A stretch of 64,000 nt of DNA from JBGPEQ01 sp050180895. Its GTDB lineage: Bacteria; Pseudomonadota; Alphaproteobacteria; Dongiales; Dongiaceae. Positions 16,124 through 25,479 of this stretch are shown here, piece by piece (within the stretch, counting starts at the first letter, position 1; each line of letters opens with the position of its first letter). Both the position numbers and the translations under genes were made by a program. The stretch lies in NCBI GenBank assembly GCA_050180895.1, contig JBFXDS010000005.1:62001-126000 (forward strand), read 5' to 3'. The notes beneath the pieces are model-generated. The model was not told the origin of the DNA, searched no databases, and was given only the letters and a program-made list of their open reading frames with translations.

Positions 16124-17614
16124 ATGTCCGCCTATACCGAGCTCGAATCCCGCTTCCATCGTCTGTACGCCCTGCGCAATGCCGTGGGCATGCTGCATTG
16201 GGACATGGCGACGATGATGCCGGCGGGCGGAGCGGACGCACGGGCGGAGCAGGTCGCGGCCCTGCAGGTCGTCTGTCATGAGGTGCTGGCCGATCCGGCG
16301 GTGGCTGACCTGCTCGACCAGGCGGAGACGGGGCGCGCCAACCTCGACGAGTGGCAGTATGCCAATCTGGCAGAGATGCGGCGGCAGTGGATCCATGCCA
16401 CCGCGCTCGACGGCAAGCTGGTGGAGGCGCTGTCGAAGGCGTGCTCCACCTGCGAGCAGGTCTGGCGCAAGGCGCGGCCGGCCGGCGATTTCGCCATGGT
16501 GAAGCCGGCCTTGGCGGCTTTGCTGAAGCTGGTGCGCGAGGCGGCGCAGGCCAAGGCCGCGAAGCTTGGCTGCTCGCCCTATGACGCGTTGCTCGACGAG
16601 TACGAGCCGGCTGGCCGCTCCGCCGAGATCGATCCTATCTTCGACGACCTCGCGGCCTTCCTGCCGGCGTTCCGCGACCGCGTGCTTGAACATCAGGCGA
16701 AGCGGCAGGCGCCAGTGAAGCCGGCGGGGCCGTTCCCCGTGGAGAAGCAGCGGGTGCTCGGCGAGAAGCTGATGAAAGTGCTCGGCTTCGAGTTCGAACA
16801 TGGCCGCCTCGACGTCAGCCTGCATCCTTTCTGTGGCGGTGTCCCCGATGACGTGCGCATCACCACCCGCTACAACGAAGGCGACTTCACCCAGGCCATC
16901 ATGGCGGTCATCCACGAGACCGGTCACGCACTCTACGAGCGCGGCCTGCCGCCGGACTGGCGCCACCAGCCGGTGGGGCAGCCGCGCGGCATGAGCGTGC
17001 ATGAAAGCCAATCGCTGCTGATGGAGATGCAGGCGAGCCGCTCGCGGCCGTTCATCGGCTTCGTGGCGCCGCTGGCGCGCGACGCATTCGGCGGCGACGG
17101 TCCGGCTTGGGACGAGGACAACCTGCACCGGCTGTACACGCGCGTGCAGCCGGACTTCATCCGCGTCGATGCCGACGAGGTGACCTATCCGGCGCATGTC
17201 ATCCTGCGCTACCGGCTGGAGCGCGCGCTCATCGCCGGCGACATGACGCTCGACGACCTGCCGGCGGCCTGGAACGCGGGCATGCAGGAGCTGCTGGGCA
17301 TCATGCCGCCCTCGGACCGCGAGGGCTGCCTGCAGGACATCCACTGGTACGACGGCGCCTGGGGCTATTTCCCGACCTATACGCTGGGCGCCATGGCCGC
17401 GGCGCAGCTCTTCGACGCCGCCTGCCGCGCCCGGCCGGAGATTCCGGCGGCGATCGGCAGGGGCGACTTCGCGCCGTTGCTCGCCTGGCTGCGCCCCAGC
17501 GTGCACGGCCACGGCTCGCGTCTCTCGACGCGTGAACTGCTGATTCACGCCACCGGCCGGCCGCTCGATCCCGCCGTCTTCAAGCGGCACCTGGAGACGC
17601 GGTATTTGAGTTGA
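16124..17614 (+). CDS. M32 metallocarboxypeptidase (Taq type)
   Basis: This 496-aa cytoplasmic zinc carboxypeptidase of family M32 removes C-terminal residues from peptides. The HExxH site is seen in MAVIHETGHALYERGLP, with the third ligand Glu in GMSVHESQSLLMEMQ and the family motif HPFCGGVPDDVRITTRY. Length fits the family (about 500 aa). The start is ATG 16124 (MSAYTELESRFHRLYAL); a longer frame upstream covers a Ser/Arg-rich stretch without homology. The 112-bp gap before it holds nothing notable. Confidence 0.95.
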   Translation: MSAYTELESRFHRLYALRNAVGMLHWDMATMMPAGGADARAEQVAALQVVCHEVLADPAVADLLDQAETGRANLDEWQYANLAEMRRQWIHATALDGKLVEALSKACSTCEQVWRKARPAGDFAMVKPALAALLKLVREAAQAKAAKLGCSPYDALLDEYEPAGRSAEIDPIFDDLAAFLPAFRDRVLEHQAKRQAPVKPAGPFPVEKQRVLGEKLMKVLGFEFEHGRLDVSLHPFCGGVPDDVRITTRYNEGDFTQAIMAVIHETGHALYERGLPPDWRHQPVGQPRGMSVHESQSLLMEMQASRSRPFIGFVAPLARDAFGGDGPAWDEDNLHRLYTRVQPDFIRVDADEVTYPAHVILRYRLERALIAGDMTLDDLPAAWNAGMQELLGIMPPSDREGCLQDIHWYDGAWGYFPTYTLGAMAAAQLFDAACRARPEIPAAIGRGDFAPLLAWLRPSVHGHGSRLSTRELLIHATGRPLDPAVFKRHLETRYLS

Positions 17615-17742
17615 TGTCGGCAAGAAAAGAAATATTTATCAATATGTTGATGGATACATTCCCCACCCTTGCACCACCAGGGTGTGACCAGTAGGGTAGG
17701 CATCGCGCCACCCAATTACCCGGCATTCGGAGCCTGACCGCC

Positions 17743-19146
17743 TTGCGCTACATCAGCACTCGGGGCGCCGCCCCGGCGCTCGCCTTCGATGATGTGTTGC
17801 TCGCGGGGCTCGCCCGCGACGGTGGCCTCTATGTGCCCGAGACTTGGCCTCGGCTGACCGACGACGAGATTCGGGCGCTGGTCGGGCTGGACTATGCGGA
17901 GATTGCGATCCGGGTCATGCGACCCTTCGTCGACGGCCGGGTCGAGGAGGACGTCTTCGCCCGGATCGTGCGCGAAGCCTATGCCGGCTTCGGCCATACC
18001 GCGGTCGCGCCGCTGAAGCAGCTGGATGGCCGCACCTGGCTGCTGGAGCTGTTCCACGGGCCCACCCTGGCGTTCAAGGACATGGCCCTGCAATTGCTGG
18101 GGCCGCTCTACGACCATGTCCTGGCCAAGCGCGGCGCCCGCGTCACCATCGTCGGCGCCACCTCCGGGGATACCGGCTCGGCCGCCATCGAGGCGTTTCG
18201 GGACCGCGCCGCCGTCGACATCTTCATCCTGCATCCGCTCGGCCGCGTCTCCGAGGTGCAGCGCCGGCAGATGACGACCGTGCGCGCGGCCAATGTCCGC
18301 AATATCGCCATCGAGGGCACCTTCGACGATTGCCAGGATCTGGTGAAGGCGATGTTCAACGACCACCGCTTTCGCGATGACCTGAATCTCTCGGCGGTAA
18401 ACTCCATCAACTGGGCGCGGGTGATGGCGCAGACCGTCTACTACGCCGCCGCCGCTGTGGCGCTGGGCGCGCCCGACCGGGCCGTATCCTTCGCCGTGCC
18501 GACCGGCAATTTCGGCAACGTCTACGCCGGCTACGCCGCGCGGGCCATGGGTATGCCCATCGAGCGGCTGATCGTCGGCTCGAACCGCAACGACATCCTG
18601 GCCCGCTTCTTCGCCAGCGGCCGCTTGGCCATCGAGGCGGTGCATCCCTCGCTGGCGCCGAGCATGGACATTCAAGTCTCCAGCAACTTCGAGCGCCTGC
18701 TGTTCGACCTCTACGATCGCGACGGTCCGGCCCTGGCCCAGGCCATGACCAGCTTCCGCCGCAATGGCCAACTCGCCGTCGGCGACGGGCGTTGGAAGAC
18801 GGCGCGTGCCGTGTTCGACGGCTACCGCTTCGACGACGCGGATACATTGCAGGCGATCGCCGGCGTGTACCGCCAGACTGGCGAGCTGGTCGATCCACAC
18901 AGCGCCATCGGTATCGCCGCCGCCCACGCCGCCGCGCGCGACCGTGGCGGTCCGGTGGTGGCGTTGGCGACCGCCCATCCAGCGAAGTTTCCCGACGCTG
19001 TCGAGCGGGCCGTCGGCCTGCGGCCGCAACTGCCGGACCGGCTTGCCGACCTTCTCGACCGGCCGGAGAGCGTCGAGGTTCTGCCCAACGATCTGAAGAC
19101 GGTCCAGGGCTACGTCCGCAGCCGCCGCCTCAAGGGAGCCGCCTGA
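17743..19146 (+). CDS. thrC: Threonine synthase
   Basis: This 467-aa PLP enzyme converts O-phosphohomoserine to threonine. The PLP lysine is in FHGPTLAFKDMALQLLG, and the phosphate and PLP loops appear as GATSGDTGSAAIEA and PTGNFGNVYAGY. The N-terminal MRYISTRGAAPALAFDDVLLAGLARDGGLYVP is characteristic, so the TTG at 17743 is taken as start. The 128-bp gap before it (17615-17742) is AT-rich around 17625-17660 and probably contains the promoter, but no box pair is convincing. Its stop overlaps the next start by 1 nt (TGATG). Confidence 0.95.
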   Translation: MRYISTRGAAPALAFDDVLLAGLARDGGLYVPETWPRLTDDEIRALVGLDYAEIAIRVMRPFVDGRVEEDVFARIVREAYAGFGHTAVAPLKQLDGRTWLLELFHGPTLAFKDMALQLLGPLYDHVLAKRGARVTIVGATSGDTGSAAIEAFRDRAAVDIFILHPLGRVSEVQRRQMTTVRAANVRNIAIEGTFDDCQDLVKAMFNDHRFRDDLNLSAVNSINWARVMAQTVYYAAAAVALGAPDRAVSFAVPTGNFGNVYAGYAARAMGMPIERLIVGSNRNDILARFFASGRLAIEAVHPSLAPSMDIQVSSNFERLLFDLYDRDGPALAQAMTSFRRNGQLAVGDGRWKTARAVFDGYRFDDADTLQAIAGVYRQTGELVDPHSAIGIAAAHAAARDRGGPVVALATAHPAKFPDAVERAVGLRPQLPDRLADLLDRPESVEVLPNDLKTVQGYVRSRRLKGAA

Positions 19147-20432
19147 TGGAGGGTCAGTTCGGGAGCAACGGGATCGACGGCATCCGCGTCACCCGCTTCG
19201 ACAACGGCCTGACCGTCGCAACCGATCCGATGCCGGGGATCGAGACGGCCGCGATCGGCGTCTGGGTCGGCGTCGGCACGCGTCACGAGCCGGCTGCCAT
19301 CAACGGCGTCGCCCATCTGCTGGAGCACATGGCCTTCAAGGGCACGCAGCGCCGCAGCGCCCGCGACATCTCCGTCGAGATCGAATCCGTCGGCGGCCAT
19401 CTCAACGCCTATACCTCGCGCGAGAACACCGCCTACTACGCGCGCGTGCTGGCCGACGATGTGCCGCTCGCCCTCGAGATCATCGCCGACATCCTGCAGC
19501 ACTCGACCTTCGACGAGACCGAGCTGGCGCGCGAGCGGGCGGTCGTGCTGCAGGAGATCGGCCAGGCCGAGGACACGCCCGACGACATCATCTTCGATTA
19601 TTTCCAGGCTACCGCCTATCCCGGCCAGGCGCTGGGGCGTCCGGTGCTTGGCACGGCCGACATCGTCGGCAACCTGGCGCGCGACGCCATCCGCGGCTAC
19701 ATGCGCGAGCACTACACGGGCGAGCGATTGATCCTGTGCGCCGCCGGCAAGGTCGATCACCGGCAGCTGGTCGATCTCGCCGCCAAGGCATTCGTGGACC
19801 TGCCGCGCGCGGATTTCGGCCCGGCCGAGGAGGCGCGCTATGTCGGCGGCGACTTCCGTCGCCGGCGCGATCTCGAACAGGTCCATCTCGTGCTGGGCTT
19901 TCCGGGCGTCGGCTACGCCGATCCTGACTACTACGCGGCCACCGTCTACTCGACGCTGCTCGGCGGCGGCATGTCGTCGCGCCTGTTCCAGGAGATCCGC
20001 GAGAAGCACGGCCTGGTCTACAGCATTCACAGCTTCGCTTCGTCCTATGTCGATGGCGGGCTGTTCGGCATCTATGCCGGCACCGGTGCCGCCGAGGTGA
20101 CGGAGCTCGTCCCGTTGATGTGCGGTGAAGTGGTGAAGGCGGCGGAGACCATCGACGCCGAGGAGGTGCGGCGCGCCCGCGCCCAGTTGAAGGCGGGGAT
20201 TCTCATGGCACGCGAAGGGCCGAGCGCCCGCTGCGAGCAGTTGGCGCAGCAATTGCTGGTCTATGGGCGGCCGCTGTCCCTGGACGAGATCATGTCTCGC
20301 GTCGATGCCGTCGACGTGCCGGAAGTATCGGCCGTCGCCCGCCGTCTGCGCGCCGGACCGTTGACCGTGACCGCTCTCGGGCCGGTCGACCGCCTGGAGA
20401 GCTATGATGGAATTGCGGCCCGGTTGATGTAG
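19146..20432 (+). CDS. M16 family zinc peptidase (processing-peptidase-like)
   Basis: This 428-aa pitrilysin-family protease is of the bacterial type closest to the mitochondrial processing peptidase beta subunit. The inverted zinc motif HxxEH is in GVAHLLEHMAFKGTQRRS, with the distal Glu in the ELARERAVVLQEIGQAEDTPDD helix. The C-terminal domain contains LGGGMSSRLFQEIREKHGLVYSIHSF, the usual substrate-binding segment. It begins within the thrC stop, a pairing seen in many Alphaproteobacteria. Function in the bacterium is not well defined; cytoplasmic peptide turnover is likely. Confidence 0.94.
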   Translation: MEGQFGSNGIDGIRVTRFDNGLTVATDPMPGIETAAIGVWVGVGTRHEPAAINGVAHLLEHMAFKGTQRRSARDISVEIESVGGHLNAYTSRENTAYYARVLADDVPLALEIIADILQHSTFDETELARERAVVLQEIGQAEDTPDDIIFDYFQATAYPGQALGRPVLGTADIVGNLARDAIRGYMREHYTGERLILCAAGKVDHRQLVDLAAKAFVDLPRADFGPAEEARYVGGDFRRRRDLEQVHLVLGFPGVGYADPDYYAATVYSTLLGGGMSSRLFQEIREKHGLVYSIHSFASSYVDGGLFGIYAGTGAAEVTELVPLMCGEVVKAAETIDAEEVRRARAQLKAGILMAREGPSARCEQLAQQLLVYGRPLSLDEIMSRVDAVDVPEVSAVARRLRAGPLTVTALGPVDRLESYDGIAARLM

Positions 20433-20608
20433 AGATATTCATCGGGGCGGCGTGCTTCGACAGACCCGGCATGAGCGCTCTTCCTTTGCTGAGCGCGTCG
20501 AAAGACGCGGGGTGTTTGTGCAGCGGTGTCGGCCCAGGTAAGACGCTTCAACTCCGTCCTCGATCCGACAGGCGTTGACGCCGCTTCGTGCGGCGCGGTC
20601 TGTTGGCC

Positions 20609-21205
20609 ATGATCCGCTTCGGTCTCGCCCGCTTCCACATCCCGGGCGGCAACCGGCTCGAAGGACCGCGCGTCTATCTGCGCCCACCGCGCAACCGTGA
20701 TTGGTTTGGCTGGGCCGACCTGCGGGAGAAGAGCCGGGCATTCTTGACCCCCTGGGAACCAAGCTGGTCTGCCGATGCGCTGTCGCGGGCGGCGTTTCGC
20801 CGGCGCCTGCGTCAGACTGCGGTCGAGTGGAGCGAGGATACAGGCTACGGCCTCCTGATCTTTCGCAGGGAGGACGATGCGATCCTCGGCGGAATCAACC
20901 TCAGCAACGTGCGCCGCGGCGTGGCGCAGGCCGTCAACCTCGGCTACTGGATCGGAGAGCCCCATGCCCGGCGCGGCTATATGACGGAAGCACTCTATGT
21001 GCTGTTCCCCTTCGCCTTCGACAGGCTGGGGCTGCACCGCATCGAAGCGGCATGCTTGCCGCACAACCTCGCCAGCCGCGGCCTGCTGCAGAAGGTCGGT
21101 TTTCGAGAAGAAGGGCATGCGCGCCAATATCTGCGCATCAACGGCAGCTGGCAGGACCACGTGCTCTACGCACTGCTGCGCAGCGACATTCATAGCAGGA
21201 CGTAG
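20609..21205 (+). CDS. RimJ-like GNAT acetyltransferase
   Basis: This 198-aa GNAT protein resembles RimJ, which acetylates the N-terminal alanine of ribosomal protein S5. RVYLRPPRNRDWFGWADLR starts the fold, NLGYWIGEPHARRGYMTEAL is the acetyl-CoA-binding motif A, and HRIEAACLPHNLASRGLLQKVGF is motif B. The ATG at 20609 is chosen; a GTG at 20588 would add seven residues. It is convergent with yqgE, with only 15 bp between the stops. The target protein is inferred from family only. Confidence 0.86.
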   Translation: MIRFGLARFHIPGGNRLEGPRVYLRPPRNRDWFGWADLREKSRAFLTPWEPSWSADALSRAAFRRRLRQTAVEWSEDTGYGLLIFRREDDAILGGINLSNVRRGVAQAVNLGYWIGEPHARRGYMTEALYVLFPFAFDRLGLHRIEAACLPHNLASRGLLQKVGFREEGHARQYLRINGSWQDHVLYALLRSDIHSRT

Positions 21206-21220
21206 GCCGTGACCGAAGCC

Positions 21221-21799
21221 TCAGGCGTGGCCGGCGTCCCCGGAGAGCATGCTGAAATCGATACCGATCTTGGTGATCGCCCGCTCCCACTTGTCATCCA
21301 GGTTGTCGTCGAACAGCAGCTCTTCGTCGGCCGGCACGGAGAGCCAGCCGTTGGCCTGGATCTCGGCGTCGAGCTGGCCGGGGCCCCAGCCGGCATAGCC
21401 GAGCGCCAACAGGCTGCGCCGAGGTCCGCCGCCGGCGGCCATCTCCTTGAGGATATCGAGCGTCGCCGTCAACGCCACCTGGTCGTCGACGCGCATGGTG
21501 CCCGACTGGAGGTAGTCGGACGAATGCAGCACGAATCCGCGGCCCTGCTCCACCGGTCCGCCGAAATGGACGCGGATGTCGTCATTGCGACGGTTGGGAC
21601 CGATCTCCAGTTGCTGCAGCAGGTCGTCGAAGGTGATCGAGCCGACGCGGCGATTGACGACAAGACCCATGGCGCCGTCGGCACTGTGCGCGCACATGTA
21701 GATCACCGACCGGGCGAATCGGGGATCGCGCATCTGCGGCATGGCGACGAGCAGTTGTCCCGTGAGATAACCGGCGTCGGGGGTGGGCTGCTTGGTCAT
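21221..21799 (-). CDS. YqgE/AlgH family protein (UPF0301)
   Basis: This 192-aa protein of the YqgE/AlgH family has the conserved GYLTGQLLVAMPQMRDPRFARSVIYMCAH start, GAMGLVVNR, FGGPVEQGRGFVLHSSDY and LLALGYAGWGPGQLDAEI. The family is widespread and was linked to alginate regulation in Pseudomonas, but its molecular role is not established. It is read divergently from the DsbD gene, and a minus-strand TATAAT lies in the shared 124-bp gap. Confidence 0.93.
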   Translation of the reverse strand: MTKQPTPDAGYLTGQLLVAMPQMRDPRFARSVIYMCAHSADGAMGLVVNRRVGSITFDDLLQQLEIGPNRRNDDIRVHFGGPVEQGRGFVLHSSDYLQSGTMRVDDQVALTATLDILKEMAAGGGPRRSLLALGYAGWGPGQLDAEIQANGWLSVPADEELLFDDNLDDKWERAITKIGIDFSMLSGDAGHA

Positions 21800-21857
21800 G
21801 AATTTGAGCTAGTCGTTGCGCTGGTCGATGGCAAGTAGCGCCCTGATCCTGCAACCA

Positions 21858-21916
21858 ATTATACACGGTTTTGTGAGTTCATGGGGCGCGCAATTGCGGC
21901 GGGCTGCCCATATAAT
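21858..21916. promoter_or_regulatory. Divergent promoter region with TATAAT on both strands
   Basis: Between the divergent yqgE and dsbD genes, an exact TATAAT occurs on the minus strand at 21863-21858 (for yqgE) and another on the plus strand at 21911-21916, 7 bp before the dsbD start codon. Neither has a good -35 box at 16-18 bp. The plus-strand box is so close to the ATG that it would give a nearly leaderless transcript. The assignment is tentative. Confidence 0.35.
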
Positions 21917-21923
21917 AGCGTCA

Positions 21924-24050
21924 ATGGTTCAAAGCGTTACCTGGTCGGCGTGGTGCCTTCGCCTGGGCCTTGCAGGTGCAGCGGGACTGTTCGGCGTGCC
22001 CGCGGCCGGCGCAGCGGAGCCGGGAGCTTCGGCGTGGGTGCGCACGGAGCAGAGCGCCGTCCGCCTGATCTCGGCGACGACGGCCGCCGGCGCCGCGGCG
22101 GAGTTGCGCGTCGGCCTCGAGTTCGAGCTGCAGCCGGGATGGAAGACCTATTGGCGCTCGCCCGGGGATGCCGGATTTCCCGTCTCGGTGGATTGGGCAG
22201 GCTCCACCAATGTCGCGGCCGCGACGATGTCGTGGCCGTCGCCGCACCGCTTCTCGCTCTTTGGCCTCGATACCTTCGGCTATGACGGGCACGTCGTCTT
22301 TCCCATCGAGGTCCGTTCGGCGGATGTCGGGGCGCCCGTCGCGCTCGATGCCAAAGTCAACTATCTCGTCTGCGCCGACATCTGCATCCCCTATGACGCG
22401 CGGCTGACGCTGACGTTGCCTGCCGCTACCGCCGCGCCGACCGATCATGCGCAGTCGATCGCGCGCTACGCGGCGCAGGTGCCCGGCGACGGCGCGCGCC
22501 AAGGACTCGCGCTGGAGCGGGTCGCGCTCGGCGGCACCGACGCGTCGCCGGTGCTCGAGGTCGTCGCACGCTCCACCGTCGTGCCGTTCGACAAGCCTGA
22601 TCTGATCGTCGAGGCGCCGGCGGGACTCCGTTTCGCGGCACCGTCGACCGACCTTCTCGACGGCGGCACCCGCGCGATGCTTCGAGTTCCGATCTCCGTC
22701 GACGATCCGACGCTGGCGCTGCGGGATGCGGCGCTGACGCTGACGCTCGTCGATGGCGCCAGAGGATTGGAGCAACGAGTGGTCGCCGGGATCGGCACCG
22801 GCGACGCTCCGGCGGCATCTGCCGCGATCACGCCGTCGCTCGCCGCGATGCTGTTGGTTGCACTGCTCGGTGGTCTCGTTCTCAACGTCATGCCCTGTGT
22901 GCTGCCGGTGCTGTCGTTGAAGCTGCTGGGCCTGATCGGCCACGACCGCGAGGACCGTCGGCATCTGCGGCTGAGCTTCCTGGCCTCGGCCGCCGGCATC
23001 CTCGCGGCGTTCGCGGGCCTGGCGGGCGTGCTCATCGCGCTCAAGGCCGGCGGCGGCATGGTCGGCTGGGGTATCCAGTTTCAGCAGCCCTGGTTCCTGA
23101 TCGCCATGATGCTGGTGCTCACCGTCTTCGCGGCCAACCTGTGGGGCTGGTTCGAGGTTCCCTTGCCTGGCGCGATCGGGCGCTTGGCCGGCATGGGCGG
23201 CAGCGGCGGCCTGGCTGGGCATTTCGGCACCGGCGTGTTTGCGACCCTGCTGGCCACACCCTGCTCGGCGCCGTTCGTCGGTACCGCCGTGGCGTTCGCG
23301 CTGTCGCGCGGTCCGGGCGAGATCATCGCCATCTTCCTGGCCCTCGGCGTCAGCTTCGCCGCGCCGTACCTCCTGGTCGCCGCCGTTCCGGCCGTTGCCC
23401 GGCTCCTGCCGCGACCGGGACGCTGGATGATCTGGCTGCGCCGCTCACTCGGCCTGCTGCTGGCGGGAACCGCCGTCTGGCTGTTGACCATCCTTGCGGG
23501 GACCCTCGATGACACCGCCCTGTGGCTCGTGGGGGCGCTGATCGTCGGCGTGAGCGCGGCGCTGTGGGGGTGGCATCGTCTGCCGGCAAGTCTCCGCGTC
23601 GCCTCGCCGGCCGCGGTCGTCCTGCTCGCCGTGGCCGCTCTTGCCGTGCCGACGCAAATCGCGACATCGCGATCGACCGATGGCGTCGACCGGCCGGCCG
23701 GGTTCTGGCAACCCTTCGACGAGCTTGCCATCGCCGGGCTGGTGCGCGAGGGCAAGACCGTGTTCGTCGACGTCACCGCCGACTGGTGCGTCACCTGCAT
23801 CGTGAACAAGCGGCTGGTAGTCGACGCGACAGATGTCAAGACGCGCCTCGCCGGCCCCGGCGTCGTCGCCATGCAGGCCGACTGGACGCGGCCCGACGAT
23901 CGTATCGCACGCTATCTGACTGCCAACGGCCGCTACGGCATTCCCTTCAATGCCGTCTACGGCCCTGGCGCGCCCGACGGCATCCTGCTGCCGGAACTGC
24001 TGAGCGAGAGCGCGGTGCTCGATGCGCTGACGAGGGCGGCCGGCGGCTGA
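21924..24050 (+). CDS. DsbD-type thiol:disulfide interchange protein
   Basis: This 708-aa three-domain electron carrier brings reducing power from cytoplasmic thioredoxin to the periplasm. A signal sequence (LAGAAGLFGVPAAGAAE) is followed by a DsbD alpha-like domain with the Cys pair in YLVCADICIPYDA. A membrane domain of about eight helices has Cys in LNVMPCVLPVLSLKLLG and LLATPCSAPFVGTAVAF, and a C-terminal thioredoxin domain has the active site ADWCVTCIVNK. Architecture matches ScsB/DsbD proteins. The start MVQSVTWSAW at 21924 is chosen over a longer frame. Partners could include the periplasmic copper chaperones of the oxidase, but that is conjecture. Confidence 0.92.
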   Translation: MVQSVTWSAWCLRLGLAGAAGLFGVPAAGAAEPGASAWVRTEQSAVRLISATTAAGAAAELRVGLEFELQPGWKTYWRSPGDAGFPVSVDWAGSTNVAAATMSWPSPHRFSLFGLDTFGYDGHVVFPIEVRSADVGAPVALDAKVNYLVCADICIPYDARLTLTLPAATAAPTDHAQSIARYAAQVPGDGARQGLALERVALGGTDASPVLEVVARSTVVPFDKPDLIVEAPAGLRFAAPSTDLLDGGTRAMLRVPISVDDPTLALRDAALTLTLVDGARGLEQRVVAGIGTGDAPAASAAITPSLAAMLLVALLGGLVLNVMPCVLPVLSLKLLGLIGHDREDRRHLRLSFLASAAGILAAFAGLAGVLIALKAGGGMVGWGIQFQQPWFLIAMMLVLTVFAANLWGWFEVPLPGAIGRLAGMGGSGGLAGHFGTGVFATLLATPCSAPFVGTAVAFALSRGPGEIIAIFLALGVSFAAPYLLVAAVPAVARLLPRPGRWMIWLRRSLGLLLAGTAVWLLTILAGTLDDTALWLVGALIVGVSAALWGWHRLPASLRVASPAAVVLLAVAALAVPTQIATSRSTDGVDRPAGFWQPFDELAIAGLVREGKTVFVDVTADWCVTCIVNKRLVVDATDVKTRLAGPGVVAMQADWTRPDDRIARYLTANGRYGIPFNAVYGPGAPDGILLPELLSESAVLDALTRAAGG

Positions 24051-24168
24051 CCGAGGCCGGGCTGGACTCCGGCCCATCCGTGACTATCTTGTAGGTCCAC
24101 CCGTCCGGCGCGATCGGCGCCGGGGGATTCGCTTCCTTCCAGACCCGCAAGCTCCGAAAGGACAGACT

Positions 24169-24651
24169 ATGGCGATCAAGGTAGGCGACAAGATTCCCGC
24201 CGCGACTCTCAACTACAAGACGGCCGACGGCATCCAGAAGATCGGCACCGACGAACTGTTCAAGGGCAAGACCGTGGTGCTGTTCGGACTTCCCGGCGCC
24301 TTCACCCCGACCTGTTCGGCAAAACACCTGCCGGGCTTCGTCCAGCATGCCAAGGACATCAAGGCCAAGGGCGTCGACACCATCGCGTGCCTGTCGGTGA
24401 ACGATGCCTTCGTCATGGACGCCTGGGGCAAGGACCAGAAGGTCGGCGACAGCGTGCTGATGCTGGCGGACGGCAACGCCGAGTTCTCCAAGGCGGTCGG
24501 GCTGACCATGGACGGCACGGGCTACGGCATGGGCCTGCGCGCCAGCCGCTATGCCATGGTGGTGAAGGACGGCATGGTCAAGGCGCTGAACGTCGAGGCG
24601 CCCGGCGCCTTCGAGGTGTCGAGCGCGGACGCCGTCCTGAAGGTTCTCTAG
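24169..24651 (+). CDS. Peroxiredoxin, Prx5 type
   Basis: This 160-aa atypical peroxiredoxin of the Prx5 group reduces hydrogen peroxide and alkyl hydroperoxides in the cytoplasm. The peroxidatic Cys is in LPGAFTPTCSAKHLPGF (P-x-x-x-T-x-x-C), and LSVNDAFVMDAWGKDQ and GLRASRYAMVVKDGMVKAL are standard for the family. The distal part has no obvious resolving Cys, suggesting a 1-Cys enzyme that uses glutaredoxin or glutathione. AAAGGACAG precedes the ATG. It lies 118 bp after the DsbD gene. Confidence 0.95.
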   Translation: MAIKVGDKIPAATLNYKTADGIQKIGTDELFKGKTVVLFGLPGAFTPTCSAKHLPGFVQHAKDIKAKGVDTIACLSVNDAFVMDAWGKDQKVGDSVLMLADGNAEFSKAVGLTMDGTGYGMGLRASRYAMVVKDGMVKALNVEAPGAFEVSSADAVLKVL

Positions 24652-24780
24652 CGTTCCGCCGGCGGCATTGCGCGCCGCGGCCGCGAAGACGGTGGCGGCC
24701 GTCGATTTCGAGACCGAGCGCGATCGGCACCCATGCCGCGGCGATCACGGTTTTCCGCAGCCCGCCCATGATTCCGCCGT

Positions 24781-25054
24781 TTCCGCAGGATCGCGATAGG
24801 CGAAGCGGCGGAGGCGGGCACCTACGGCGCCGGCGGCACGAGGATCGCCAGGCTCGGGCCGCGCTGGCGCATCCACTACTACGCCCGCCTGTCGCGCATC
24901 GACGTGCGGGGCGGCGACTGGGTCCGGCGCGGCGAAGCGGTCGGCGCCGTTGGTCGTCGCGACGCTCGTGCCCTATCCCTGGCGCGTCTCGGGCGAGCCG
25001 CAAGGCTGGCGGAAGATGCTCTTCCTCGATCCGTCCGCCGAGTTGCCGGAGTGA
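24781..25054 (+). pseudogene. Decayed M23 peptidase (lysostaphin-like), catalytic motif deleted
   Basis: In frame 1 the DNA encodes AEAGTYGAGGTRIARLGPRW, then HYYARLSRIDVRGGDWVRRG and EAVGAVG, typical of the core of M23 endopeptidases. The expected continuation with the zinc-binding HLH segment is missing. Instead, about 20 bp later and in another frame, TLVPYPWRVSGEPQGWRKML leads to FLDPSAELPE and a stop at 25052-25054, which fits the C-terminus of the same family. A deletion with frameshift therefore removed the catalytic His motif. No N-terminal part is recognisable upstream (24652-24780). The gene is dead. Confidence 0.65.
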
Positions 25055-25061
25055 GCGGCCG

Positions 25062-25460
25062 TCAGGACTGCGCCGACACCAGGCCCTGCTGCTTCAGGAA
25101 CCGCTCAAGGCCGACGACGACGCGCTGGTGGGTGCCGATCATCAGCAGTTTGCGGCCGTGATGCGCCTCGACGGCGAAGTCGATGCGGCGGCCCTGAACC
25201 GCCGTGACCTTGGCCGTGGCCTTGATGCGGGCACCGACCGGCGCCGCCGCCAGGTGACGGACGTTGACGGCAGTGCCGACGGAGACCTCGCCGTCCTCGC
25301 AGCAATCCTCGATCAGTTCGGCGGCGGCGGCCTCGATGAAGAGGATCAGCGAGGTGGTCGCGACGACCTCGACGTTCACGTTGCCGACCGCCGCGGCCGT
25401 ATCGTCCTCCGTCGCCTCGATGGTGACGGAGGTCTGTTTGCCGATCCTTGGAAGCCGCAT
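25062..25460 (-). CDS. Thioesterase of the fluoroacetyl-CoA thioesterase type
   Basis: This 132-aa single hot-dog domain protein resembles FlK-like thioesterases: TSVTIEATEDDTAAAVGNVN, then LILFIEAAAAELIEDC, NVRHLAAAPVGARIKATAKV and a C-terminal RFLKQQGL. The strand-helix order and the GxxxNVRHLAA-type segment match the family. Hydrolysis of a small acyl-CoA is likely; the substrate is unknown. Start ATG 25460 gives the family length. It is transcribed with the SDR gene just upstream, 19 bp away. Confidence 0.8.
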   Translation of the reverse strand: MRLPRIGKQTSVTIEATEDDTAAAVGNVNVEVVATTSLILFIEAAAAELIEDCCEDGEVSVGTAVNVRHLAAAPVGARIKATAKVTAVQGRRIDFAVEAHHGRKLLMIGTHQRVVVGLERFLKQQGLVSAQS

Positions 25461-25479
25461 GTCGATGGGACTCCGGGCG

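Noticed and set aside
17640..17700. Attenuator or terminator before thrC
   Set aside because: Only a 5-bp ACCCT/AGGGT stem is present, without U-tract or leader peptide.
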